A stretch of DNA of 56,485 nt from Acidobacteriota bacterium (lineage in GTDB: Bacteria > Acidobacteriota > Vicinamibacteria > Vicinamibacterales > UBA8438), in NCBI GenBank assembly GCA_011523845.1, contig WTFV01000138.1:1-56485 (forward strand), written 5' to 3'. Positions 1-7,573 of the stretch are shown piece by piece. The notes under the pieces were generated by a model. It saw only the letters and a list, made by a program, of their open reading frames with translations. It searched no databases and was not told the DNA's origin. The first letter of the stretch is position 1; every line of letters starts with the position of its first letter. The translations under genes and the position numbers were made by a program.

Positions 1-88
1 CTCGGTGTTCGGCCCCAGCCCCCACCGCCCAGGAGCTTGCGCCTCGGAACCCACTTCGTTGCGTTCTGCGGCGCAAGCTCCTCGCTCG

Positions 89-117
89 TTGACAGATCTC
101 GCCGAGTGTGTACCAGT
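89..117 (+). promoter_or_regulatory. possible sigma70-type promoter of the TonB receptor gene
   Basis: A consensus -35 hexamer TTGACA lies at 89-94. It is followed after 16 bp by TACCAG (111-116), which is only a partial match to TATAAT. The receptor start codon is about 80 bp downstream with a good ribosome binding site, so the position is plausible. The weak -10 keeps confidence low. Confidence 0.3.
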
Positions 118-195
118 GCGGATCTCTCTCTACAGTGCCGGGTAGAGTCCGGCATTCGTGCGGCGGATCGATCGTTACCTCAGGAGGACGCATCG

Positions 196-3100
196 ATGAG
201 TAGCACGCGGAGGTCTCTTCTGTTCGCGGTCCTGCTCGCTCTGAGCGTGGCGCACAACGCGGACGCGCAAACCACCACCGGCGGGTTCTCCGGGAACGTC
301 GTCGACGACAGCGGCCTGGTCCTGCCGGGCGCAACGGTCACCATCCTGCAGGAGGAGACCGGCGCGCTCCGCAACACCGTGACGAACGAGGTCGGCGCCT
401 TCAACTTCGCGGCGGTCCAGCCGGGACCGTACACGGTGCGCATCGAGCTGCCCGGCTTCTCGACTTACGAGCTGACCGGCGCCCAGTTGGCGACCAACCA
501 GCAGTACAACGTCGGCACGGTGGAGCTGTCGATCGCCACCCTGCAGGAGACCGTCCAGGTCACCGCGCAGCGGATCGTCGAGACGATCAGCTCGGACCGC
601 TCGGCGCTGATCACCGAGGAGACGATCGACGCCATCACGGTCCGCGGCCGCGACGTCACGTCGATGCTCCGGATCCTGCCGGGGGTCGGCTACCAGCCCG
701 ACCCGGACGCGATCGGCGAGATCGTCATCGGCTCGTGGCTGCCGAACGTGGGCGGCACGCGCCAGGGCTGGAGCACCGTCACCATCGACGGGATCCCCGG
801 CAACGACATCGGCCTGCCGGAGGTCTCCAGCCACTCGATGAACCCGGACGCGGTCGGCGAGGTGAACGTCCAGCTCACCAACTTCACCGCCGACACCGGA
901 CGCAACGGCGGCGCGCAGATCAACCTCGTCACCAAGGCGGGGACGAACGACTTCTCCGGCACCGCCTACACCTACGGCCGCAGCGAGCAGTTCCGGAGCG
1001 AGGACTACTTCGACAAGCAGGCGGGCATTCCGAAGCCGGATTACCGCTACTGGACGCTCGGCGCCAACGCCGGCGGCCCGATCGTGCGGGACAAGGTGTT
1101 CCTGTTCTACAGCTACGAGCAGTGGGGGGTCAGGACGCCGCAGAACCTCGCCCAGCTCACGGTGCCGAGCCTGGCGGAGCGGATGGGCGACTTCTCGCGG
1201 AGCTTCGATCAGTCGGGGAACCTGATCCCGGTGATCGATCCCGTGACCGGGATGCCGTTCCCGGGCAACGTCGTCCCGGCGGGCCGGATCAACCCGCACG
1301 GGCAGGCGCTGCTGAACTGGTTCCCGGACCCGAACGTCGACGGGCAGTCGAACTACAACTACCAGTTCCAGGGCCAGCAGCGCGCCCCCCGCATCAACAA
1401 CGTCACCCGCTTCGACGTCCGGCCGACCGTGAACGACGCGATCTACGCGCGCTTCTCGCACTGGCTGCAGCCGACCAGCTCCTGGCGGGGCAACTGGGAG
1501 AGCCTGGAGCGGACGTTCACCTACAACGACTACGCGATCTCGGTGAACTACACCCGCGTCATCGGCGACAACATGGTGAACGAGTTCAACTTCGGCTGGC
1601 GGCACTCGTCCGAGCACAACCCGTGGGCCGACTCGTTCGACATCAACCGCAACCGGCGCACCGACTCCCACACCGCCTTCCCCGGCGACGACGGCCGCGA
1701 CAACGGGGGGGACGGGTCCAACACGCAGGGCGTCGTGCCGTACACGCTCGCGCAGTGGTACCCCAACAACAACCTCTACGGCATCATTCCGGCGATGTCG
1801 TTCGGCGCGCCGATCCCGAATCCGGCGAACCCGAGCTGGGACTCGCGCTTCATCAACTACGGCAACGACGACCTGTTCAACTTCTACAACGGCCTGTCGT
1901 GGACCTCGGGACGCCACAACTTCAAGGTCGGCATGTACGTCGAGCACCTGACGAACATCGAGGGCAAGGGCGCCAGTGCGCTGGCGGGAATCTACGACTT
2001 CAACCGCGACCCCGCGAACCCGTTCGACACGGGTCACCCGTACGCCAACGCCCTGATCGGGTCGTTCCGCTCGTACCAGGAGAACACCGCGCGGCTGGGA
2101 CAGCGCGCCAGCCAGTGGATCGGCAACGGGTTCATCCAGGACAAGTGGCAGCCCGTAGACCGCCTCACGCTGGACATCGGGATGCGCTTCAGCAGGTACA
2201 CCGTGTTCGAGCAGGCGAACCCCTCCGCGTCGTTCCTGCCGTCGCGCTTCGACCACGCGAGCGCCGCGCAGCTCTACGTGCCGACCCTGGTGAACGGCGT
2301 CCGGATGGCGATGAACCCGAACAATCCGACGGACATCCAGCCCGAGGTGGTCATCGGCGCGCTCGTGCCGGGGGGCCCCCACGACAACGGCATGGTGCGC
2401 CACGACGATTCGCAGGTGCCGGCGCCGTTCCAGGACCTGCCGGCGCTGTTGCTCGAGCCGCGGATCGGCTTCGCCTACGACGTGTTCGGCAACGGCCGGA
2501 CCGCGATCCGGGCTAACTTCGGCGTCTTCCACAACACGCAGCAGGCGGGCGCGCTGAGCTGGCGGCAGGCGCTCAACCCGCCGCTCGTGGCGACGCCGCA
2601 GGTCTGGTACAACTCGATGTACAACTGGGAGTCGATCCGCCAGGGCGTGCTCGCCGGCACCGGCGGCATCGTCTACCCCACGGGCACGGTGTACGGCGTC
2701 GTCACCGATCACCAGGCGCCGACGCTCTACAGCTTCACGGGCGGCGTGCAGACCGAGATCGGCTGGCAGACGGTGCTCGACATCGCCTACGTCGGGACGC
2801 GCGGCAGCAACCTCCCGCAGCTCTGGGACGAGAACACCGTCGGACGCGGCGCCCGGTTCCTGCCGCAGAACCAGGACCCGACGACCGGGCGGCCGCTGCC
2901 CGACAACTTCTTCCGCCCCTATCCCGGCTACGCCAGCATCATCATGACGGAGAACGCCGGCCGGTCGGAGTACAACGCGCTGCAGACGCAGGTCAACCGC
3001 CGCTTCACGGGCGGCCTGGAGTTTTCCGTCTCCTATACGCTGTCGCAGTCGAAGGACCACACGTCGGCCGACATCCTCTACGGCGCCCGTTCGCGCGTAC

Positions 3101-3744
3101 CGAAGTACGAGAACCGGGACACCTGGTCCTGGGGCCTGTCGGACTTCGACCGGACGCACCTGCTGACGATCAACTACACGTGGGACCTGCCGGACCCCGG
3201 CGGCGCGGCCGGCTTCCTGCTGAACGACTGGGTGCTCTCCGGCATCACGCAGTTCGTCAGCGGCGCGCCGGCCATGGTCGCCTTCAGCACCACCGACAAC
3301 CAGGACATCCTGGGCGGCGGCGACCTGATGCGCCGGTCCACCAACCCGGACGGGCTGGCGAGCATCGACCTGGTGGTGCCGGCCAACATCGACCGGAACT
3401 GCGACCTGTCGGCGGGCGGCGGCTCGATCGACCGCTGGTTCAACACCGACTGCTTCAGCCGTCCCGCCCAGGGCGAGGTGGGCAACGTGCGCAAGGACGA
3501 CCTGCGCCTGCCCGGCTTCTACGACACCGGCGTCCGCCTCGGCAAGCGCATGCCGGTGGGCAACGGGCAGTTCTTCGAGCTCGGCTGGGAGATCTACAAC
3601 CTGTTCAACCAGGTGCAGTTCCGCAACGTCGACCTCAACGCGCAGTTCGACGAGGCCGGCAACCAGGTGGACTCGCGGTTCGGGCAGGTGATCTCCGCCC
3701 GGCCGCCGCGCACGATGGTCTTCTCGGCGCGCTATCTCTGGTAG
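196..3744 (+). CDS. Oar-like TonB-dependent receptor with N-terminal carboxypeptidase-regulatory domain
   Basis: Outer-membrane protein of 1182 aa, predicted to import a siderophore, glycan or peptide ligand using TonB energy. The start at 196 is chosen because AGGAGG lies 8 bp upstream and a signal peptide follows at once (about residues 1-25, ending NADAQ). Upstream in-frame codons look non-coding. Residues about 27-110 form a CarboxypepD_reg-like beta-sandwich (GNVVDDSGLVLPGATV). A plug-like region follows to about 250 and then a long beta-barrel rich in alternating aromatic residues, ending in ARYLW. Size and architecture match the large Oar/SusC-like receptors expanded in Acidobacteriota. 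The ligand cannot be told from sequence, and no SusD-like partner is adjacent. A perfect hairpin lies 27 bp past the stop. Confidence 0.93.
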   Translation: MSSTRRSLLFAVLLALSVAHNADAQTTTGGFSGNVVDDSGLVLPGATVTILQEETGALRNTVTNEVGAFNFAAVQPGPYTVRIELPGFSTYELTGAQLATNQQYNVGTVELSIATLQETVQVTAQRIVETISSDRSALITEETIDAITVRGRDVTSMLRILPGVGYQPDPDAIGEIVIGSWLPNVGGTRQGWSTVTIDGIPGNDIGLPEVSSHSMNPDAVGEVNVQLTNFTADTGRNGGAQINLVTKAGTNDFSGTAYTYGRSEQFRSEDYFDKQAGIPKPDYRYWTLGANAGGPIVRDKVFLFYSYEQWGVRTPQNLAQLTVPSLAERMGDFSRSFDQSGNLIPVIDPVTGMPFPGNVVPAGRINPHGQALLNWFPDPNVDGQSNYNYQFQGQQRAPRINNVTRFDVRPTVNDAIYARFSHWLQPTSSWRGNWESLERTFTYNDYAISVNYTRVIGDNMVNEFNFGWRHSSEHNPWADSFDINRNRRTDSHTAFPGDDGRDNGGDGSNTQGVVPYTLAQWYPNNNLYGIIPAMSFGAPIPNPANPSWDSRFINYGNDDLFNFYNGLSWTSGRHNFKVGMYVEHLTNIEGKGASALAGIYDFNRDPANPFDTGHPYANALIGSFRSYQENTARLGQRASQWIGNGFIQDKWQPVDRLTLDIGMRFSRYTVFEQANPSASFLPSRFDHASAAQLYVPTLVNGVRMAMNPNNPTDIQPEVVIGALVPGGPHDNGMVRHDDSQVPAPFQDLPALLLEPRIGFAYDVFGNGRTAIRANFGVFHNTQQAGALSWRQALNPPLVATPQVWYNSMYNWESIRQGVLAGTGGIVYPTGTVYGVVTDHQAPTLYSFTGGVQTEIGWQTVLDIAYVGTRGSNLPQLWDENTVGRGARFLPQNQDPTTGRPLPDNFFRPYPGYASIIMTENAGRSEYNALQTQVNRRFTGGLEFSVSYTLSQSKDHTSADILYGARSRVPKYENRDTWSWGLSDFDRTHLLTINYTWDLPDPGGAAGFLLNDWVLSGITQFVSGAPAMVAFSTTDNQDILGGGDLMRRSTNPDGLASIDLVVPANIDRNCDLSAGGGSIDRWFNTDCFSRPAQGEVGNVRKDDLRLPGFYDTGVRLGKRMPVGNGQFFELGWEIYNLFNQVQFRNVDLNAQFDEAGNQVDSRFGQVISARPPRTMVFSARYLW

Positions 3745-3771
3745 CGGGCCAGGGTCGGTTCCATTCCCACC

Positions 3772-3797
3772 GGGGCGGGACGCCACGGTCCCGCCCC
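3772..3797 (+). terminator. hairpin terminator after TonB receptor
   Basis: A perfect 10-bp GC-rich stem (GGGGCGGGAC at 3772-3781, GTCCCGCCCC at 3788-3797) encloses a 6-nt loop, 27 bp past the receptor stop. There is no U-tract, so it may act as a weak intrinsic terminator or as a 3'-end stabiliser. Confidence 0.6.
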
Positions 3798-3937
3798 GAC
3801 CCGGCCCGCCGCCACTCTCAGGGCCGGTCGCCGCCGGCTCCGGCGCTCCGCTGTCTTGTGAAATGTGAATGTGGGGACTCAACAGCGGCTCGCGCCGACA
3901 AGCCGATTCGAAGACCGGTCACGTTAGGATCCACAAC

Positions 3938-4174
3938 ATGACGAAAACCGCCCAGGCCGTTCTTGCCGAGGCGTTGCGCCTGGATCTCGATGCGCGCGCG
4001 GAGATTGCCGTTGAACTCCTCGGTAGCCTGGATGGCCCTTCAGACCCGGATGCCGAAACGGCATGGAACGTCGAGATCGAACGGCGGGTCGCGGCCATCG
4101 AAGCCGGAACGGTTCAGGTCGAGCCCTGGGACGACGTGAGGCGCCGGATCGAACGTGAGATTCTCGGGCGGTGA
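3938..4174 (+). CDS. addiction module antitoxin (RelB/ParD-like, TIGR02574-type)
   Basis: Small acidic protein of 78 aa. It fits the 'addiction module protein' family: an N-terminal helical part (AVLAEALRLDLDARAEIAVELLGSL) followed by an acidic linker and the typical W-NVEIERRVAAIEAG...W-DVRRRI segment. These proteins bind and neutralise RelE/ParE-type ribosome- or gyrase-directed toxins and repress their own operon. The start at 3938 is preferred over the upstream in-frame ATG at 3869 because the family begins at this MTKTAQ position. The stop codon overlaps a GTG (GTGA, 4171-4174) that starts the toxin reading frame. That frame is truncated, so this antitoxin now appears to lack a working partner. 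Confidence 0.8.
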   Translation: MTKTAQAVLAEALRLDLDARAEIAVELLGSLDGPSDPDAETAWNVEIERRVAAIEAGTVQVEPWDDVRRRIEREILGR

Positions 4175-4284
4175 CGGTCCGCACCATCGCGCCGGCCAGC
4201 ACGGAGTTGCGCCACGCGGTGCGATGGTACGAGGCACGCGGTTCCGGTCTCGGGGGGCGAGCACTGGAGGCTGCGTGCCGGTGA
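4171..4284 (+). pseudogene. truncated RelE/ParE-family toxin (5' fragment)
   Basis: Starting at the GTG overlapping the antitoxin stop, 37 codons are open before TGA at 4282-4284. The fragment contains the family N-terminal signature: an ELRHAVRWYEARG helix then GLGGRALEAA, equivalent to the usual WYE-R-GLG-EFL-A motif. Family members are about 95-110 aa, so about two thirds of the gene, including the catalytic C-terminal strands, is missing. Homology to toxins stops near 4265. From about 4269 the DNA matches the internal part of hsdR on the other strand. The toxin was therefore probably cut by arrival or rearrangement of the neighbouring restriction island. Confidence 0.7.
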
Positions 4285-4320
4285 GCGGGACGTTGGACAC
4301 CCCGACGCAATCGACGATGC
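4269..4320 (-). pseudogene. short relic of a type I restriction hsdR gene
   Basis: By hand alignment, about 51 nt here match 13329-13379 inside the intact hsdR of this window, with about 43 identical positions. Read on the minus strand the piece encodes IVDCVGVSNVPLTGTQP, against IVDCVGVSGAPLADTQP in the intact HsdR (residues about 606-623). It sits between the truncated toxin and the 3' end of hsdM, in hsdM orientation. It is not a copy of the intact gene, because it has diverged. It therefore probably derives from another hsdR allele that once followed hsdM, and it marks a recombination junction. Confidence 0.7.
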
Positions 4321-4338
4321 TCCAACAAAGACGCCTTG

Positions 4339-5853
4339 TCACTCGGCCTGTTCCGCGCGCTCCTCCAGATCGGCCAGGATCGCCTCCATCTGGCCGAGCG
4401 CCGAGCGCAGATCGTCGGCGATCTCGCGGGCCAGCACGTGCGGCTCGGGCAGGTCGGCGGAATCCTCCAGGCTCTCGTCGCGCAGCCAGAAGAGGTCGAG
4501 GCTCACCTTGTCGCGGCTGACGATCTCGTCGTACGAATACGGCCGCCACCGACCCTCCGGGGTCCGTTCCGACCAGGTCGCCTCCCGCGTGTGACGTGCG
4601 CCAGACCGGTAGCAGGCGACGAACTCGTCGAGATCCGTACGGGTCATGCGGCGGGTCTTCAGGGTGAAGTGCTTGTTCGTGCGGAGGTCGTAGACCCAGA
4701 TCGTCCGGGTCCACGGCTCCTTCGCGCCCGGCTTGCGGTCAAAGAAGAGGACGTTCGCCTTCACGCCCTGCGCGTAGAAGATGCCGGTCGGCAGGCGCAA
4801 CAGAGTGTGCACCTCGCACTCGCGCAACAGGTTTCGGCGCACCGTCTCGCCGGCTCCGCCTTCGAACAGCACGTTGTCCGGCACGACGACGGCGGCCCGA
4901 CCGTGGACCGCCAGCAGCGACTTGACGTGCTGCACGAAGTTGAGCTGCTTGTTCGAGGTGGTCGTCCAGAAGTCCGGGCGGTTGTAGGTCAGCAATTGCC
5001 GGCCGGTCTCCCCCTCCGCGTTCACTACCGTGATCGACGACTTCTTGCCGAAGGGCGGGTTTGTTATGACGACGTCCGCCGACGCCCCGGGCGTATCCCG
5101 CAACGCGTCGTCGGTCGTGATGGGCGGCTCGCGGCGGTCGCCGCCATCGGGACCGATCCCGTGCAGATAGAGGTTCATGCCGCAGAGCCGCGCGACGTTG
5201 GGGACGAGCTCCACGCCGCGCAACGCCTCGAAGCGGAGATGCTGCTTCTGATCGCGATCCAGGTCTCCGCCGCGCTTGAGGTATTCGTGGACCGCGAGCA
5301 AGAAGCCGCCCGTGCCGCACGCCGGATCCACGACGACCTCTCCAGACCTTGGCTGCACGCAGTCCACCATCGCCTGGATGACCGCCCGCGGCGTGAAGTA
5401 CTGGCCCGCGCCCCCCTTGACGTCCTGGGCGTTCTTCTCCAGCAGCCCCTCGTAGGCGTCACCCTTCACGTCGGCGGCCATCGCCGACCAGTCCTCCCGG
5501 CCGATCAGCTCGACGATGAGTCTGCGCAACAACGCCGGATCCTGGATCTTGTTCTGCGCCTTCTCGAAGATCATGCCGAGCATTCCGCCTTGCGTTCCGA
5601 GTACGCGTAGCGTGTCGCGGTAGTGCTGATCCAGCTCCGCGCCCTCCATCGTCGGCGACGCAAGGTTCTCCCAACGGTAGCCGGCCGGGATCGGCTGTCG
5701 TTCGCTGGTGAGCCGCTCGCGCTCGTCGGCCATCTTCAGGAACAGCAGGAAGGTGAGCTGCTCCAGGTAGTCCAGGTAGGAGAGCCCGGCGTCGCGCAGG
5801 ACGTTGCAGTACGACCACAGCTTCTGGACGATTCGATTCGCGGTGTCACTCAT
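4339..5853 (-). CDS. hsdM: type I restriction-modification system methyltransferase subunit HsdM
   Basis: N6-adenine DNA methyltransferase subunit of 504 aa, which works with HsdS to methylate the recognition site. Residues about 8-130 are the helical HsdM_N domain. The catalytic Rossmann domain carries QYFTPR (151-156), the SAM-binding motif I DPACGTGGF (176-184) and the catalytic NPPF (265-268). Length is normal. The gene is transcribed on the minus strand, 23 bp after an RNase-H-like-family gene. Its hsdS and hsdR partners lie about 5 kb away in the same orientation, separated by cargo genes on the opposite strand, so HsdM is expressed from a different transcript from HsdR-HsdS. Confidence 0.95.
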   Translation of the reverse strand: MSDTANRIVQKLWSYCNVLRDAGLSYLDYLEQLTFLLFLKMADERERLTSERQPIPAGYRWENLASPTMEGAELDQHYRDTLRVLGTQGGMLGMIFEKAQNKIQDPALLRRLIVELIGREDWSAMAADVKGDAYEGLLEKNAQDVKGGAGQYFTPRAVIQAMVDCVQPRSGEVVVDPACGTGGFLLAVHEYLKRGGDLDRDQKQHLRFEALRGVELVPNVARLCGMNLYLHGIGPDGGDRREPPITTDDALRDTPGASADVVITNPPFGKKSSITVVNAEGETGRQLLTYNRPDFWTTTSNKQLNFVQHVKSLLAVHGRAAVVVPDNVLFEGGAGETVRRNLLRECEVHTLLRLPTGIFYAQGVKANVLFFDRKPGAKEPWTRTIWVYDLRTNKHFTLKTRRMTRTDLDEFVACYRSGARHTREATWSERTPEGRWRPYSYDEIVSRDKVSLDLFWLRDESLEDSADLPEPHVLAREIADDLRSALGQMEAILADLEERAEQAE

Positions 5854-5876
5854 GGGAGGCCAATTCGCGGTCGAGT

Positions 5877-6785
5877 CTAGCAGCGTCTCGCGCGGGCAGG
5901 CGATACGCCGACCATGCGCTGAAACGCCGCCGGGTCATCCATTCCCAGGATCGCAGCCTCCTCCTCCCGTACCGCCACCGGCATCTCGCCCGCAGCCGAT
6001 AGATGCCGGGCCAGGTTTCCTTCAGAGTCGACCCTTCGAAGCGCGGCGGCCCACGTCCTGACCTGCCGCGCGTCCTTGACATCCGATCCGGGTTCCGGAT
6101 CGATCAGCGACGGATACATCTCCGCGAGAACGTGCGCCCGGCCCTCGCCCAGCGTCTGGAAGGGCCAGACCTCCGCAACCGCGCGACGGCGCAGCCCTTC
6201 CAGCGCCGCGATTCCGAGCAAGGCCTGCCCGCCGACCGAGCCCACCCCGGAGAGTTTCCAAACCTCCTGCGGGCTCCCCGACTCCGGCAAGCGCCTCACC
6301 GCGCGTTCGGCATGGCGCAAGTTGGGAGGCAGGTTTTCCCCCCAGCCGGACGGCTTCTTCCTCGGAAGGCCGGGAACATTTCGCTTGAGTCCATTTCCCC
6401 AGAAGGGCCCGTCATGGGTAACGGCAGCGTTCAACGCAGCCGCGGCCTCGAAGCGATTGTTCGCGTTGTCCGGATGATCCTCGATCAACTCAGCGATCCG
6501 CGCCCAGACACTTTCCCAGCCATCCCCGCCGGTCAGCATGCGCGCCGTGCCCCTCGGATATCCGAACGGAAAGTCGAACCCGCACAGCAACCGGCGACCC
6601 GCCTTCGTTGCGCTCCGCAGCAACGCCTCGATCCGAGCCACAGCCGCCATGCGCGACGCGGGGTTCTCCGACTCGGTCGTCTCGCCCCAACCCCGGATCG
6701 CGATCCAGACGCTGTCTTCGCCCGTCTTTGGTCTGCTGCTGGCTGACCAGTCGACCGCCACGTACCCCTCGAACAACGCCCCCAT
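5877..6785 (-). CDS. conserved hypothetical protein, DUF429-like / RNase H-like fold family
   Basis: Protein of 302 aa. It begins VAVDWSASSRP and contains GFDFPFGYP, FWGNGLKRNVPGLPRKK, WKLSGVGSVGGQALLG and EMYPSLI. This is the motif series of a proteobacterial family often mis-annotated as CbiG or molybdopterin-guanine dinucleotide synthesis protein. The acidic residues after the first strand and in GFDFP suggest an RNase H-like or DUF429-type metal site; that is inference. It has a GGGTGA-like ribosome binding site and ends 23 bp before hsdM, so the two are probably cotranscribed. Its presence between hsdM and the divergent QueC-like operon suggests an accessory role in the island. Function is unknown. 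Confidence 0.7.
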   Translation of the reverse strand: MGALFEGYVAVDWSASSRPKTGEDSVWIAIRGWGETTESENPASRMAAVARIEALLRSATKAGRRLLCGFDFPFGYPRGTARMLTGGDGWESVWARIAELIEDHPDNANNRFEAAAALNAAVTHDGPFWGNGLKRNVPGLPRKKPSGWGENLPPNLRHAERAVRRLPESGSPQEVWKLSGVGSVGGQALLGIAALEGLRRRAVAEVWPFQTLGEGRAHVLAEMYPSLIDPEPGSDVKDARQVRTWAAALRRVDSEGNLARHLSAAGEMPVAVREEEAAILGMDDPAAFQRMVGVSPARARRC

Positions 6786-6935
6786 TCGTCACCCTGCCGA
6801 TATCCAGCTCCAGAGTACCCCTATTCCAGAAGCCCACGACCACGTCCCCGCGACGCCCTCGACGGATTCGGCGTCCACAGCAGGCCGACGGACCGCGACC
6901 CGGGTCACGCTCTTCGACCGTCGCGGCTTAAGGCG

Positions 6936-6978
6936 TTGACATTGTCAGATATTCTCGCGTAGCATCTGACACAGGAGG
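6936..6978 (+). promoter_or_regulatory. promoter, perfect inverted-repeat operator and RBS of the QueC-like operon
   Basis: TTGACA (6936-6941) and TAGCAT (6960-6965) are separated by 18 bp, giving a good sigma70-like promoter. A perfect inverted repeat, TGTCAGAT (6943-6950) and ATCTGACA (6964-6971), with 13 nt between the arms, covers the spacer and the -10 region. The arms are 21 bp apart, two helical turns, as expected for a dimeric repressor. AGGAGG (6973-6978) follows directly, 9 nt before the GTG start at 6988, so the predicted leader is very short. The likely repressor is the XRE-ImmA protein encoded third in the operon. Confidence 0.7.
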
Positions 6979-6987
6979 ACACTCGAT

Positions 6988-7560
6988 GTGAGCGACGGAC
7001 CACTCAGGAGCCTGAACATGCGGCGCCACTGGAAGCGGCTCGCGAAGAGCGCCTCCAACGCCGCCTGCGACGACAGGGAGACAATCGAGACCTTGACCGG
7101 TGCGCTCCAGGGAGACTGGCGTGCCGAGGTTCCCGAGGGCTTTGTCGGACACCTCCGCAACATCATCGACGATCGCCAAGGTGTCCTCTTCGGCGAATCG
7201 GCGGTCGAACAGATCCAAGCGCTGAGAGGCAAGGCCGCGGAGAGTCCCCTCGCCAGCGCGATACTGGATTGCGTGTCCCAGGCGATACACGAGGGGTACC
7301 GCGGCGAGGAAGCACTTGCCAGGGCAGCCGGTGACGCGCTTCTGGAACGTGCTTGCAGCGTCGGGCGCCAAGTAGAGGAACACTGGCTGCGGGAGTCCTC
7401 GACTCGGAGCGCTACGCGCGTGAGGAACCGCATCGAGGGCGCGATTGCCGCGGCCGACATGAGCGACGTCGCCAAGCGGTGCATCGGATGTGCTGACGCC
7501 GCCGCGCCGCGAGGGCCAACGAAAAAAACCGGGATCGACGACGGGGTATCGCTGCCCTGA
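6988..7560 (+). CDS. hypothetical protein, first gene of QueC-like defence operon
   Basis: A 190-aa protein I do not recognise. It starts with GTG, supported by AGGAGG nine nucleotides upstream and by the promoter at 6936; an overlapping ATG at 6986 is followed at once by a stop. The sequence is mostly helical and charged. It has a basic N-terminal RRHWKRLAKSA segment, a middle FGESAVEQIQALRG region, and a C-terminal CIGC pair (near residue 167) before a flexible tail. No membrane segment or signal peptide is visible. It is followed 13 bp later by the QueC-like gene. It does not resemble QatB in any motif I know. By position it could be the partner or substrate of the QueC-like enzyme, but that is a guess. 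Confidence 0.65.
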   Translation: MSDGPLRSLNMRRHWKRLAKSASNAACDDRETIETLTGALQGDWRAEVPEGFVGHLRNIIDDRQGVLFGESAVEQIQALRGKAAESPLASAILDCVSQAIHEGYRGEEALARAAGDALLERACSVGRQVEEHWLRESSTRSATRVRNRIEGAIAAADMSDVAKRCIGCADAAAPRGPTKKTGIDDGVSLP

Positions 7561-7573
7561 GGATGGCCGTAGC

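Noticed and set aside
1..36. The C-rich start of the window and the G-rich end of the window (56472-56485) as terminal repeats
   Set aside because: The shared CCCCAGCCCCC-type run is short and low in complexity; the window ends are arbitrary cuts.
175..3882. A 1235-codon minus-strand frame opposite the TonB receptor
   Set aside because: It is an Ala/Arg/Val-rich antisense shadow caused by high GC at codon position three; no domain, and the plus-strand frame is clearly a receptor.
7490..7573. Longer start for the QueC-like gene at 7490
   Set aside because: It would overlap the preceding gene by 70 bp, and the extra residues look non-coding; ATG 7574 has a spaced GAGGA.
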